Notes under the pieces: generated by a model | What the model was told of the DNA's origin: nothing | What the model saw: only the letters and a program-made list of their open reading frames with translations | Database searches by the model: none | DNA from: Gracilaria vermiculophylla | Lineage: Eukaryota; Rhodophyta; Florideophyceae; Gracilariales; Gracilariaceae | Reading direction: 5' to 3' | NCBI GenBank assembly: GCA_019155205.2 | Contig: JAHNZQ020000004.1 | Coordinates: 3,631,495 to 3,695,494 of the forward strand | Length of the DNA: 64,000 bases | Made by a program: the position numbers and the translations under genes | Part shown: in pieces, positions 21,031-31,749 of the stretch | How the letters are laid out: the number at the start of each line of letters is the position of its first letter | How positions within the stretch are numbered: position 1 is the stretch's first letter

Positions 21031-22134
21031 TCACCAATCCTCTTGCTGGACGCAGATTTGCTGTCCAAATGCCTTGAAAGACGCATTCTCTGCTATCGGC
21101 TTGGTCTTTTCGCAGTCACCGGCACATGTGTATATTGCGATCGAAGCAAAGTTCATTCCCGCTTCTTTCTGTTCTGGCGGCAGGGACTCTTCGGGTCTCA
21201 AGTAGTGTAGACAGGAACCAAGCAATTGGACCTCGAAGATCATGGGCATCCCGCACTCGCATGTATCTGACTTAATTTGGGGCGGGGGGTATCGAGGCCA
21301 CAATGGTTCTCCTCCAAGATCATAACGCAAGATCTGCTCCGGAGCTCTTGCAATTCTTTCGTTGAATTGTTCGAGGGAGAGTGCTTCAGGCTTATCCTCT
21401 TCATCTTTTTCATCTGCCCACTGTTCTTGTATTCCCCTTTTGCTTCTAAAACTTTCATCTTCGTTGTACTTGCTTAGTAAACGACTGACCTGCTCCTTGT
21501 CTTTGTTTCGGTGTTCCAAAGCAGGTTCATTATCAACTTCAACGTAAAATGAAGCTAGCGGTGTCGATTTTGGCTGCTTGGCACTGTTTGTACTAAGTTG
21601 TGCGACCACAGATGATCGTGTGGCTGCCTTCTTATTCGTTTGTTTCCCCGCCACCCCGACCTTTTTTGTTTCATTTTGTGTAAGAGCCAGTGAAAGCGAT
21701 TCTAATTCTTGCACCAAAGCCTCTGATCCGGAAACACTTGTGTCTGAATCTGAATCTGAATCCCACTTGATACTCTGACGCTCTTCCCCAAATACGTTGT
21801 TCCCCGGGCGAGTGGAGGGGATGGAGTTCTGACCGTCGTTGTTGCTCACTTTTTCAACGTTTGTCACACGAACAGCGAACCACGACTCTGATTGTGTGGA
21901 ACATTGAATGTAGTTGCAAGCGTATAAGTATATTTCCCTTTGCGAATGCTTGTAGTGTGGAGCATAGGCCTGCAGCACAAGAGTTCGGTCACGCCGACAA
22001 ATCGGACAAGGCGGAATATCTATGCAAAAACCTTCAGGCCAGCAGGCGATACCTCCAATGTGAGTATCATACCATGCGCCACTTTCGGATTTCCATTCTG
22101 AGGAAGCAAATCCCAGAATGCAGCCAGATGACAT
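21031..22134 (-). CDS. PDCD2-like / Tsr4-type protein
   Basis: Predicted 367-aa protein. The N-terminal part has Cys pairs (PPCPICRRDRTLVLQAYAP, IYLYACNYIQC) and a GIACWP motif typical of PDCD2/PDCD2L. The C-terminal 110 residues match the PDCD2_C domain (ILRYDLGGEPLWPRY, CECGMPMIFEVQLLGSCLHY, IAIYTCAGDC). Family members act as dedicated chaperones for ribosomal protein uS5 in 40S assembly (established for yeast Tsr4 and PDCD2). The linker is acidic and Ser-rich. The ATG at 22134 begins directly at the conserved part. Convergent with the lipid transfer gene. Confidence 0.9.
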   Translation of the reverse strand: MSSGCILGFASSEWKSESGAWYDTHIGGIACWPEGFCIDIPPCPICRRDRTLVLQAYAPHYKHSQREIYLYACNYIQCSTQSESWFAVRVTNVEKVSNNDGQNSIPSTRPGNNVFGEERQSIKWDSDSDSDTSVSGSEALVQELESLSLALTQNETKKVGVAGKQTNKKAATRSSVVAQLSTNSAKQPKSTPLASFYVEVDNEPALEHRNKDKEQVSRLLSKYNEDESFRSKRGIQEQWADEKDEEDKPEALSLEQFNERIARAPEQILRYDLGGEPLWPRYPPPQIKSDTCECGMPMIFEVQLLGSCLHYLRPEESLPPEQKEAGMNFASIAIYTCAGDCEKTKPIAENASFKAFGQQICVQQEDW

Positions 22135-22763
22135 TTGGTGTTCAGCTCCAGAAGTTCACTTATGCTACTTAGAAGAACCTTTGGTGGGGTTGGCGTGACA
22201 AGTGCCAATCGAGAACGAAGGGAAACGAAGAGAAGAAGGCCACATGCAATGGCCCTTTTCGCGAAGTTACTGCGTCCTCTTGGGTTCCGAGAATGGAGGG
22301 TGATCAGCTGTACAGCTTATAACGAACAAGTGTGTTTGAGGAGAGGGACATGAGCATGTAGACATGTAGGCCTCGATGGGGAGTGGCGATTCACACGGGG
22401 AGGTCCTGATGACTTGTGGCACTTTGTCTAGCAAATCGACACTTCGCCATTGCCCCGTAATGATTGGATGCTGCAACTCAAAATCCAACTCTATTGGTTG
22501 CTCAGCAATAAAAGCTGAAGGTTCGGATTTCCTTGGCCTTTCTGACCAAACCTGGGTTGACCATGTCCAGCGTCAGCAGCGACGTAGCATATACGGCTCG
22601 GTTTCATAGTATTTGAAACAGTCAACTCATCGCTCGGGTCTTCTTCGTGTTGCTTGTGAGCTCACACCCTTCTCATTCTAGTGCTCAGTTTAACAATTCT
22701 CGCCAGGTGTCCCTTAGGGCCTCTCAATAGAATTGAAGCCATCCCGCTCTGTATCATTCGAAA
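22135..22763. promoter_or_regulatory. divergent intergenic region, PDCD2-like / transporter
   Basis: The 629 bp separate two divergent ATGs and should hold both promoters. I see a few short frames on both strands but none with a domain. No clear core promoter element. Confidence 0.45.
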
Positions 22764-23879
22764 ATGACAAACACCCACACGCCACACGCGCCATCCCGCC
22801 GCAATCACCTGCTAGGCGTCCTCAGCGTCATCGCTGTCGCGTTCATCTGGACATTTACTGCCGAGCTAATACAGTTCATCTTTCAGAAGGATAACTCTTT
22901 TGATAAGCCGTACTTCCTAACCTACTTCTCCGTGTCCCTGTTCACGTTTTTGCTCGCCGGCTTTTTGCATCCGAGTTGGCGCGCTACTTCGGCTTGGGAA
23001 TCCCTCAAGCCTTTAGATCAGCCGGTGCGAACCGTTTCGAATCCTGCAATCATAGAGGGCGAGATTGACCTCGATTATGGCCAACCCGCCAAGCCGCAAC
23101 TGGCCGTGCGCTCTGTTTTGCAAGTTGGCGCCCAGCTTGCACCGTTGTTCTTTCTATCGTCATGGACATACAATGTTGGGTTGGATATGACATCTGTGGC
23201 GTCTTCCTCCACTATCTCGGCGCTTACAACGCTATTTACGCTCGTACTTGGTTCACTAGTAGGGTCTGTGAGGTTCACCATGGGCAAGTTGGCTGCTACA
23301 GTCCTTTCTATCGCTGGGGTGGCAATCATTTCACATCAGGACACTAAGCAAGGTGCGGGAGGTCACAGAAGCCTTATGGGTGATATCATAACCATGGTGT
23401 CGTCATTCATCTACGCGCTATACACTGTCCTGTTAAATGTTCATACGGACCGTTCTAGGTTCTCAATCTCAATGATGTTAGGCTTCCTGGGCTTATTCAA
23501 TCTGCTTACCTTATGGCCAGGTCTAATTGTTTTTTCAGCCTTGGGATGGGAATCATTTGCATTCCCCAACAGAAACACTCTTGCCATGTTGCTTCTTAAT
23601 GGTTTGGTTGGCACGGTGCTGTCAGATTTTCTTTGGGCCAAGAGTGTAGAGCTCGCAGGTTCAATGATAGGGACTCTAAGTCTGTCTTTGGGCGTGCCCA
23701 TGTCTGTTATAGCTGACTACATATTGCACGGAAAGAGTTTTGCTCTCATGTATTTGTTCGGAACGATCCTCGTCATCACGGGGTTCATAATGATGAATTA
23801 TGATATCGCTCACGATCGTCAAGAAGAACAAGAGGACATTGGAAATGAAACAGCTTCTGAGCTTGAGGAATTGGGGTAA
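22764..23879 (+). CDS. SLC35F-type drug/metabolite transporter (SLC35F5-like)
   Basis: Predicted 371-aa membrane protein with about ten hydrophobic segments, beginning with LLGVLSVIAVAFIWTFTAEL. The second half has the EamA/DMT pattern: ASSSTISALTTLFTLVLGSL, GKLAATVLSIAGVAIISHQD, DIITMVSSFIYALYTVLLN, and the last repeat with LWAKSVEL and SLGVPMSVIADYILHGK. This arrangement resembles SLC35F5 and yeast YML018C, vacuolar/Golgi family members of uncertain substrate. The C-terminal tail is acidic. A hydrophilic loop lies after the second segment (residues about 75-115). ATG at 22764 is the first in frame near the start of the domain. Confidence 0.88.
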   Translation: MTNTHTPHAPSRRNHLLGVLSVIAVAFIWTFTAELIQFIFQKDNSFDKPYFLTYFSVSLFTFLLAGFLHPSWRATSAWESLKPLDQPVRTVSNPAIIEGEIDLDYGQPAKPQLAVRSVLQVGAQLAPLFFLSSWTYNVGLDMTSVASSSTISALTTLFTLVLGSLVGSVRFTMGKLAATVLSIAGVAIISHQDTKQGAGGHRSLMGDIITMVSSFIYALYTVLLNVHTDRSRFSISMMLGFLGLFNLLTLWPGLIVFSALGWESFAFPNRNTLAMLLLNGLVGTVLSDFLWAKSVELAGSMIGTLSLSLGVPMSVIADYILHGKSFALMYLFGTILVITGFIMMNYDIAHDRQEEQEDIGNETASELEELG

Positions 23880-24951
23880 AAGCGATCGATTTGGGGGGGC
23901 GAGTGAACTTGTTTGCGCCATGGAATTAGAGGTGCTTGAGGTTCAGCCCCTACCTCAAATTTTCCTTCAGAAGAAGATATCAAAACAGCTTCCCACACTT
24001 TGAGCTCTTTATCCGGATTCAAAGCTATTTGGACAGCGGCCCTCAAATATATCAAGCGCTGCACATCACATGTACATCATCATACAAGACAATTGATATG
24101 AGCAACTTTCTGGACACGGCGTGTCACCCAAAATGCAATTAGCGTGGTGCAGAAATCATTGGCAACAATGAAGTGTTTGAAGCATCAGAAAAGCGAGACT
24201 CGGTAGCTTTCAAACAGGATGAGAGCTGCGATGATTGCCTGGTGTTAGCTAAGAACTAAACCGTAGCAAACTTTACAATTGTTATCAAGTGAAAGCAAAC
24301 TGAAGCTTGTTCTTCACGAGCACGAGAAGAAATTCATCTGAAATCTGGGACTGACACGGCAATGTGTCGAGATCTCAAGCTCGGCCATCCTCGCATTAAC
24401 ATTTGAAACGGCGAGTCTCGCACTTGATTGTCTGGTCATCGAGGTGAAGCAAGACTTTCAGCAGCAGATACCGAGTTGCTGATTTCAATGTTGGAGAATG
24501 GATTTCCAGAGCTGTTTACGGCCGTTGTTTTACTCGCTCTGTAAACATTTCTTTTCTCTCCAGGAACATTAGCAAAAAAATACATGGCGTTGTTTTGGTG
24601 GAAACCAGGCGTTGAGTCATTGCAATCAAGAGGGAACTACTCAAGCATTTAAACGAGTACCGCAAAAAAAAAGTTTCAGCGATATTGAACAGCTTGCAAT
24701 CAGAGAGCGCGATTTTATTCGGTCCATTCGAAGAAGTGGTTCTGTGATCAGTACGTAGCGCAACGTGAGCCGATAGAACCACTGAGCCGAAGAATAGGAT
24801 GTTTCACTACGCAAAGGGTTGGACGGGATTCTTGCATAAACCGCCATGGTTTTGCCCGATCTAATCTCCTTGAAGGCGTAGTAGACGCAGAACAGGTATA
24901 ACAGTCTGCGTAACTCAGCCTCAGCACCGGAATTGTTTGTCATTGCATGCT
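23880..24951. other. intergenic, no convincing gene
   Basis: The region lies between convergent genes (transporter and uS10). One minus-strand frame at 24641-24955 (104 aa) starts with an ATG overlapping the uS10 stop (ATGA). I do not recognise it and it may be chance. The remainder shows no domain or repeat. Confidence 0.45.
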
Positions 24952-25470
24952 TCATTTTTGCAACGTTGAAACATCTTCTTCACTGGACGACGTCTCCTCC
25001 CTCTCTTTCTTTTCTTGACCTGCCGTTGCTTCGGAAGATTCTGTGCCTTGTTCTCCTTCAGACTGTTTGTCCGCACTCTGTAAAATCGCGAACACATCTT
25101 TTAGCACCATGAGGCCTGGGACATTCTCCACCGTTCTCACAGCCACCGTAGGTGGAAGTAAAGTAGGTATGACGATTGGGGCGTCTGAATCAACGTTGGG
25201 GTCTGCGTCCCATTTTATGATGCGCTTATGCGTTATCATCCAAAACTTTTCTCGGCTTTTCTTGTTAACATGAGGAGATCGGTTGACACACCATCTTGTG
25301 ATCTGCTTTGGAGGAGCGTATGTCCCGCCTCTGAGCTCCCCACCGGCTCTCGTAATCGCTTTGCTGACGCGCCGTACTGCGTCCTCGAACAGGTATTTGC
25401 GAACGTCAAAAGTTTCCAGCTTGTACGTGATCCTCCGTGACGTGCGAGCCAAGGGGTAGCGAGTCCCCAT
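24952..25470 (-). CDS. organellar small-subunit ribosomal protein uS10
   Basis: Predicted 172-aa protein. Residues 15-90 match bacterial-type uS10: YKLETFDVRKYLFEDAV, then TRAGGELRGGTYAPPKQITR and the strongly conserved RSPHVNKKSREKFWMITHKR. The bacterial type and nuclear location suggest mitochondrial ribosomes; red algal plastid genomes usually keep their own rps10 (family knowledge). The N-terminus before the domain is short and basic, which is slight for a targeting peptide. The C-terminal 80 residues are a lineage-specific acidic extension (Glu/Ser-rich). The only in-frame ATG near the domain is at 25470. Confidence 0.88.
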   Translation of the reverse strand: MGTRYPLARTSRRITYKLETFDVRKYLFEDAVRRVSKAITRAGGELRGGTYAPPKQITRWCVNRSPHVNKKSREKFWMITHKRIIKWDADPNVDSDAPIVIPTLLPPTVAVRTVENVPGLMVLKDVFAILQSADKQSEGEQGTESSEATAGQEKKEREETSSSEEDVSTLQK

Positions 25471-26300
25471 TTTGTCTTCCTTTGTTGTGGCGCCCTGTTC
25501 TCGAGGAAGGCAAAAATCTTTGGCGCAAAGTCAAGCTATGGATGATTCACCACGGTCGTGTGTACACGAACCTGTCCCGTTGGAGCGAGCAGCATCATGC
25601 GTTGCTTCACCTGATTCTTGTGCAAAGCCTGGAGAAAAATATGTCGTCGTATATTTACCTTGGTGTTTCATAGACTGAAGTGCCAAAATGCAAGGAAACA
25701 AAAAAAAAAAACCGAAAATGGTCACTGCTGTTTATCTAATGCGCATAACGCCCGACCGCTACAAGGCGTGCGATTCGCGCGCCACGCTCACACGCGCAAC
25801 GCCCCGAAAAAAGGCGGCCCAAAGCGCGCACACAACTCTCTTCGACACACTTCTCACCTGTCTTTTTTACTGGCTCAATTGAAACACGTCGCGATGACAC
25901 GCCGCATCGTTCAAGCGCGATACCAACAGTCACGCTAATAGGTTGACTAGTACGACGCTTAAGGTTTAGGTTGTAGGTACAATTTAAAACATTACCAGTC
26001 CGACCTCTGACGACAGTGAAAACTGATCATCCTTCATCAACAAACTTGTGGTACAATTGATAGCGTCTGCTTCTCGATCCTCTACCTCATAATCCCTTCC
26101 TATCCACTTTGTTGAGCTAATCCCGTTTTTTTCGTTGCATTTCTTTTGTGTGCCCAACAACAACTTCGACTCGGGCCCTACGAGCAGAAATGAGCGCGAA
26201 TGATATCCGTATCCGGACAGTTCTCGTAATATCCAGGTTTGGTTACCGAATGCACTGCCCCACCCCACCAATGGGAGCCGATCGAAATGGACTACGCACC
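25471..26300. other. uS10 promoter side and unassigned sequence
   Basis: No gene recognised. A minus-strand frame at 25984-26271 (95 aa) follows the duplicated segment and may be the degraded continuation of a fourth NB-ARC-like copy, but no motif is left to prove it. Confidence 0.4.
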
Positions 26301-26304
26301 CAAA

Positions 26305-27440
26305 ACGTCACCACCGCCATAGCCCAAGTCGCAGCCTCCGCTCCTACCACCGCCACCGCCGCGGAACCCAAACTATCTGCATTTCCGGAGACAGCCTCGT
26401 CAAATCGCACGACATTTTTGGAGATTGCCTCTTATGTTTACGTTCAACATACATTAGGGCATAAGATGGCTCAAACCCCCGGCCCAAATGAAGTACAATG
26501 CCCTTCAGAGGCATTTTTCACGACTTGTCACTATTTTCCCTCCATAGAGGTACTGCGAAAGGTACTTTACTGCAGGGAATGGATGCCGATGTGCACGTCA
26601 GATTGACCGGCAGTATACGTGAATGGCACGGATACGAGTCGCTGCGGAGCACGTGGTCCGGCACATGGGTGTAGAGCAGATAGGCGCAGCTTTGGTGATA
26701 ACTTCATACATTCGATTCAGAAAAATGCGCCGACATTCCCCAAAGTCAGGGCGGCGCGCCGGTTTCAGTATCCGAAGCGCGCCACTGCGGTTGCCTATTA
26801 ACGACGACCTCGAAGTCCTGACGCCTCACATGGAGTAATTCCTGTCCCACAATGCTGAGAGTGGATTAACACTCCGTCGTTTGTTGCAGAACGTGGTGGA
26901 GAGCACCAAAAGAATCTCAACGAATGAGAAACAAAGATCCGTAATGCAAGCCATACGGACCGTGTGCGAAGAATGAAACAGATCTTGGATGAATGTGGGC
27001 AGGAAGCTGCCAGTTAATGCCATTCATATGCCAAGTATCATCGATCAGAAACAGTAAGGCATTTTCACCGAACGCATGCGCAGCTTCACTGAGTGCCTCC
27101 AGCAGCGTCTTGCAGTCCTTGACTTTGTCCGACAGCTCCTTAACATCAGTTCTGTCCACAATCGATGCTAGACCATTGATAATGTGATTCATCGTTGCAT
27201 CGTTTCAGAGTTGGGTGAACAAAATGCCCACTCCAACATGTTCCTTGATCTCCGTGTCCTCAGCTCAGCTAGTCCTCGAATGGCGCATGTTCTGCCGATA
27301 CCTCCTTTCCCAGACGCCACAATCTCAACCATGCGGCGCTTCTCGTCTTCTTGCACAGCAGCCTTCAGTTGTCGTTCACAGGTAGATGGGTCATTGTACT
27401 CCAGTAAAACACGAGGCTGGTTCAAAGGAACAGAATTAGC
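26305..27440. repeat. ~1.1-kb duplicated unit, copy A
   Basis: Aligns with 28384-29420 over its length, with small deletions in the second copy. Both begin at ACGTCACCACC and share a long near-identical block (for example the stretch with CGGCACATGGGTGTAGAGCA), then run through the P-loop pseudogene. Direct orientation, about 2.08 kb apart. Confidence 0.85.
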
Positions 27441-27470
27441 TTGACTGTATATGTCCACATCTGCCCTCAC
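26830..27470 (-). pseudogene. decayed NB-ARC/STAND-like ATPase, copy 1
   Basis: In the first frame (27470-27189) a Walker A motif is visible, EIVASGKGGIGRTCAIRGLAE, like the GxGGxGKT of NB-ARC proteins. After a frameshift the next frame (27192-26917) shows a Walker B, ALLFLIDDTWH, preceded by a helical stretch (KVKDCKTLLEALSEAAHAF). This is the order expected in STAND NTPases, which act as immune or death-related switches. Only the first half of the nucleotide-binding domain is left. No repeats (LRR, TPR, WD40) follow. Confidence 0.75.
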
Positions 27471-27576
27471 TCACTCTCGCCACAAACCGGCGGCCTCGCC
27501 GCTATCTCATCCAGCGCAAGCCACACTCGCTTTCGTCAGGAGCTCACCGCCGCGCAACTCCACACCCTTTTGAATC

Positions 27577-28500
27577 TCAGGGCAGAATCATACACGTGTC
27601 CAACTCACGTCCCCGTAACACATGGCTCCCGCTCCAGTTCCGCGCAGGCCCCTCGCACGTTGCCCGCACTACCTTCAACCCATCCACGTGGCGTGCTGTC
27701 CCACGACTGTTCTTGATGACCGCGTCTTCAGCCAGCCCTCGTATGGCGCGTGTTTTGCCAACTCCGTCATTCCCAAATGCCACAATCCCAACCTCGCGGC
27801 GATTCTCGTCTCTCAGCACCGCAGCCTTCAGTTCTCCTTCACAGGTAGATGGGTCATTTTACTCGAGTAAAAGTCGGGACGGGTTCAAAGGAACAGTACT
27901 ATCTCGCCTGCAAATGTCTTGTTCCGACAATGAGGATGAGGCATGCGATTCTGTTCTGCTTTCCTCATCACAGAAATCGAACAGCCGCCCCAAATCCTGT
28001 CCATATTGATACAAGACCTGTTTCATTATCCGCACATAGCCCTTACGGCTAAGTCCACGAATCTTTAATTCCCATTTGTTGAGGTTCTCGCTGTCCTTCC
28101 GCACGTTTAGCAAAATACCGAAGTTGTAACCCCCTCTCAACATTCTAGAATAGCAAGTACACCATACGGGGCGCCAAGCCTTTGAGGTCGTCATTATATC
28201 GTAAAAATCCTGCCATGCTGCAACTGGATATCCTCAGCAAGGTCTTTTCCAGGGCTCTATATGCTCATGGCTTGTTGACTCTGGTAGGAAATGGAGTGTC
28301 CCAAATTTGCCCCCGCGACTGGGTTTGCCATAGTCGCAGAGGACGTGTCGCCCAGTTCGGCTTTCGGGCCCCAGCAGTCACAGACGTCACCACCACCATA
28401 GCCCAAGTCGCAGCCTCCGCTACTACCACCGCCACCGCCGCGAAACCCAAACTGTCTGCATTTCCGGAGACAGCCTCGTCAAATCGCACGACATTTTTGG
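27577..28500 (-). pseudogene. decayed NB-ARC/STAND-like ATPase, copy 2
   Basis: The Walker A region is GIVAFGNDGVGKTRAIRGLAE (27819 frame), preceded by NDPSTCEGELKAAV as in the other copies but out of frame at about 27859. The upstream part (28194-27859) is a linker ending in NPSRLLLE. Before it, translation with stops gives an N-terminal segment aligned to copy 3 (AEL...SAT...VAG..LG). At least two frame breaks and several stops. No Walker B remains; the sequence diverges after RATCEGPARNW. Confidence 0.7.
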
Positions 28501-29420
28501 AGATCGCCTCTCATGTTTGCGTTCAACATACATTAGGGCATAAGATGGTTCAAACCCCCGGCCCAAATGAAGTGCAATGCCCTTCAGAAGCAGTTCTCAC
28601 GACTTGTCACTATTTTCCCTCCATACAAGTTCTGTGAAAGATACTTTACTGCAGGGGATGAATGCCGAGGTGCACGTCAGGTTGACCGGCAGTATACGTG
28701 AATGGCACGGATACGAGTCGCTGCGGAGCACGTGGTTCGGCACATGGGTGTAGAGCAGATAGGCGCAGCTTTGGTGATAACTTCATACATTCGATTCAGA
28801 AAAATGCGCCGACATTCCCCAAAGTCAGGGCGGCGCGCCGGTTTCAGTATCCGAAGCGCGCCACTGCGGTTGCCTAATAGAGACGACCTCAAAGTCCTGA
28901 CGCCTCACATGGAGTAATTCCTGTCCCACAATGTTGAGAGTGGATTAACACTCCGTAGTTTGTTGCAAAACGTGGTGGAGAGCACCTAAACTAAAAAATC
29001 CTAACGAATAAAAAGAAGGGTCGTGATACAACCCGTATGGACCGCGTGCGTAGAATGAAAGAGATTCTGGATGAATGTGAGCAGAAAGTTGCAAGTTAAT
29101 GCCATTCATATGCCAAATATCATCGACCAGTTCTGCCCACAATCGATGCGAGACCTCTCACAATGCGAATGATCGTTGACGTGCTTCCGGGTGGGATATA
29201 CATAGTGCCCCCGGCAAAACGTTTCTTAATCTCCACGTCCTCAGCTAGTCCTCGAATGGCGCATGTTCTGCCGACACCTCTTTTCCCAGACGCCACAATC
29301 TCAAACATGCGGCGCTTCTCGTCTTTTTGCACAGCAGCCTTCAGGTGTCGTTCACAGGTAGATGGGTCATTGTACTTCAGTAGAAGCCGAGGCTGGGTCA
29401 AAGAAACAGCGTTAGCTCGA
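28384..29420. repeat. ~1.1-kb duplicated unit, copy B
   Basis: Partner of 26305-27440, direct orientation. It differs by scattered substitutions and a deletion near 29130, where the sequence joins from the Walker B region directly to the linker. Confidence 0.85.
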
Positions 29421-29886
29421 CTGTGAATGTCTTGATCTGACGAAGAGGCATGCGGGTCGGTCCCATTTTTGTCCATGACGAAAACCGACAGTCGATTCAA
29501 TTTCTGCCCACATTTATCCAAATTCTCTTCCATTCTTCGCACACGGTTCCGACGGCCAGCATTGCGGATTTTGGTTTTAATACGTTGACTTTTCCGCTAC
29601 TCTTGGCAACTGTGCACAACAAAAAACCGAGTCGGTCAAGACCTGCAGCGTCACGATGTGGCAACTGTTCCGCGCGAACAGTCTGGACTTCAAGTTGATC
29701 GTTGAGGCGTTGAATTCTGCGAAGCTGGATGCAGGTATGCTTAGCAAGGCCTTTTCCTGTGAACCATATGCTCACAACTTGTTGAACGTAGTTCCCAACG
29801 GGGAGTCCAAGACTAAGATCCCCTGCGACTAGGTCCCTTGTGGTCGCAGAGAATGCGGCGCACAGTTCGGCGTTGGCGTCGATCAA
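28945..29886 (-). pseudogene. decayed NB-ARC/STAND-like ATPase, copy 3 (longest)
   Basis: The best preserved copy. An N-terminal, apparently helical region (29886-29497; AELCAAFSATTRDLVAGDLS ... IQLRRIQRLNDQLE) is followed by a linker, then NDPSTCERHLKAAVQKDE and the Walker A EIVASGKRGVGRTCAIRGLAE (29542-29120). The Walker B remnant LVDDIWHMNGIN lies in the next frame (29142-28945) after a deletion. Frame breaks near 29500 and 29130. The N-terminal segment could be a signalling domain; I cannot assign it. Confidence 0.72.
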
Positions 29887-29889
29887 CGG

Positions 29890-30480
29890 ATCAACAGCAG
29901 AAAATCGGGAGCGACGGGCGGAACCCGCTTCTCCCGATCCAGGTTTAGGCCAGGGCCGGGATACGCGCAGGTCGTGACGCCTCCCGGCACTGGCTTTTAA
30001 GCGATTCGAGGTGCCCTGCGTGCCCCCTCAGACCTGCGGCCACGGTGCCAAATTCCTCGACACCAACACGGCCAGCTGGCTCCTCGCGGATGGCAGGAGC
30101 CAATGAACACTCTGCAAAATATTCGCCACGGTGGCGAAACAAATAGCTGGCACGGCAGAGGCGGCAATTACAGAAGACATGCCATGAATTTGTCTCGCAA
30201 TATGCCACAGTTGTCATGTTTTGTCCAAAAACCCCGCGCGTGCTACGTGTGTACCCAATTGCAAAACGTTCTATATCCAGCTGTCAACGGTAGTACACGC
30301 GGACATGTTGCGTGGCACGAAACACGCGCTCGCAAATCACTTTTAACCCTTTCCAATGAGTTCCAACATTCGACAATTAGCTTTTTCGCCAAAACAAATG
30401 AATCTCAAAAGCGCTGTAAAGAGGGGTCATGTCGATAAACGTGGTTGCCGACTGAGAGATGCTGCTCTCCGGTATCCGAC
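29890..30480. other. upstream flank of copy 3
   Basis: No domain-bearing frame. It turns AT-richer toward 30480, where a Tc1-like element begins at a TA. Confidence 0.45.
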
Positions 30481-30482
30481 TA

Positions 30483-31744
30483 AAGTCTGTTTCAAAAGTA
30501 TAGGACACCTGGCATTGTGATGCATGCAAGTCATCGTTTTTGGTTCTGTAGTCCTACCAAAAGCAATTTTCAAAAAAACGTTTCAAAATTATAGAACATT
30601 TCACTTTCATACTTCATTTTGTTTTCTTCAGTCGTTGCTTTTTGCCTTTGTGTACTAAACAATACTAATGCAACACTTTTTTATCGCGTTTCTCTAACGT
30701 CCCATACTTGAAATATTCATATTTTTGCGCTATTTCCAATACTCTTGCTTTAAACAAAACCTGTTCAGAATGGCCTACAATGGACATAAAGTACTCCCTC
30801 GAGTACATCCTATTCATTTTAAAAAGGGATTGAGTAAACGTAACGCGTAAGTGACTGCATAGCATTACTTTATATCAAGCGCCGAACGTTTTTCATTGCT
30901 AAAGGCTACTGAACGGCGGCGCTATCTTAGTGAAAAAAAGGTTAATTTCTGATAAGATATGTAACATTTAATCAAACATTGTGTAAAAGCATGTAGGAGC
31001 GTTTTTGAGTCTATAGTACTTACTGAAAAGGCTCTATATGTAGTTTATTTCATCGAGAGTTCAATTCGTGTCATAACACAAACTTTTATATAACTTTAAT
31101 ATGTTCAAATTTTGTTTCATCTTTGTTCTCGTTGCAGATATATATAAAACATTTTTGTTCATCACAACCAAAGTGATACTAATTTTATAATACATTCTTC
31201 TCGGACTTTTTTTTCAATGCTCATTGCACACTGTGGCAGCATGTTGTGTTTATTTCCAACTTCTAAAAGGAAAATGTGTTCAGTTTAACTAACCAAAAAC
31301 TTTTGAAGGGTTTTTTACTACCACTTTATTCATTTTTTGTAAACGTATTGTTCTTGGTGGGTTTCGTGCAAAATACATAGTAAGGATATTATTCTGGCAG
31401 AAAGCTATGCATAATGTTGCAGCTCAGCATTACAAAGCTATCAATGAAACTATATGATTACATTACGTTACAAATGAAAAAAAAATGCTATTAAACTGGG
31501 AACAAAAGGTAGAAATTTATGGGACTGATTGAAGTACTGTGTTATGAGTATTTAATGTAGAATATTTCATGTTTTTTTGAGGAAAGAAAATAACGTGTTG
31601 TGAAAATAATCACGCGCGAGTTTGAAGTGCCCTATACTTTTGAAATGCGTTTTTGAGGTTTATAACGAATGGAGGTCGCTACAATGGGCAGAAGTCCATA
31701 TTTTGGCGCGCTTTTGCACTGCACTACACTTTTGAAACTCACTG
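30483..31744 (-). mobile_element. Tc1-like IR/DR element, copy 1 (1262 bp)
   Basis: Flanked by TA at 30481-30482 and 31745-31746. The left end AAGTCTGTTTCAAAAGTATA and the right end (reverse) CAGTGAGTTTCAAAAGTGTA are inverted repeats. A second copy of the GTTTCAAAA motif stands about 100 bp inside each end (about 30575 and 31635), the IR/DR layout of Tc1/mariner elements. Nearly the same length as 59629-60915 (opposite orientation) and 33566-34841. It carries a 66-aa frame but no DDE transposase. Confidence 0.85.
30665..30865 (-). CDS. small ORF conserved between two Tc1-like elements
   Basis: 66 aa. It aligns with the frame at 60521-60670 of the sister element: shared positions include RV.F, LFK/LLK, YS.E.FM.I.GH.E and VLEIA.K. 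Changes keep residue type, suggesting the frame was once under selection. I do not recognise it as Tc1 transposase; it could be an N-terminal fragment of another protein. Confidence 0.4.
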   Translation of the reverse strand: MLCSHLRVTFTQSLFKMNRMYSREYFMSIVGHSEQVLFKARVLEIAQKYEYFKYGTLEKRDKKVLH

Positions 31745-31749
31745 TACCT

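Noticed and set aside
26148..26606. 152-aa plus-strand frame and its duplicate at 28182-28637
   Set aside because: Antisense to the duplicated block; similarity between them follows from DNA duplication, not protein constraint.
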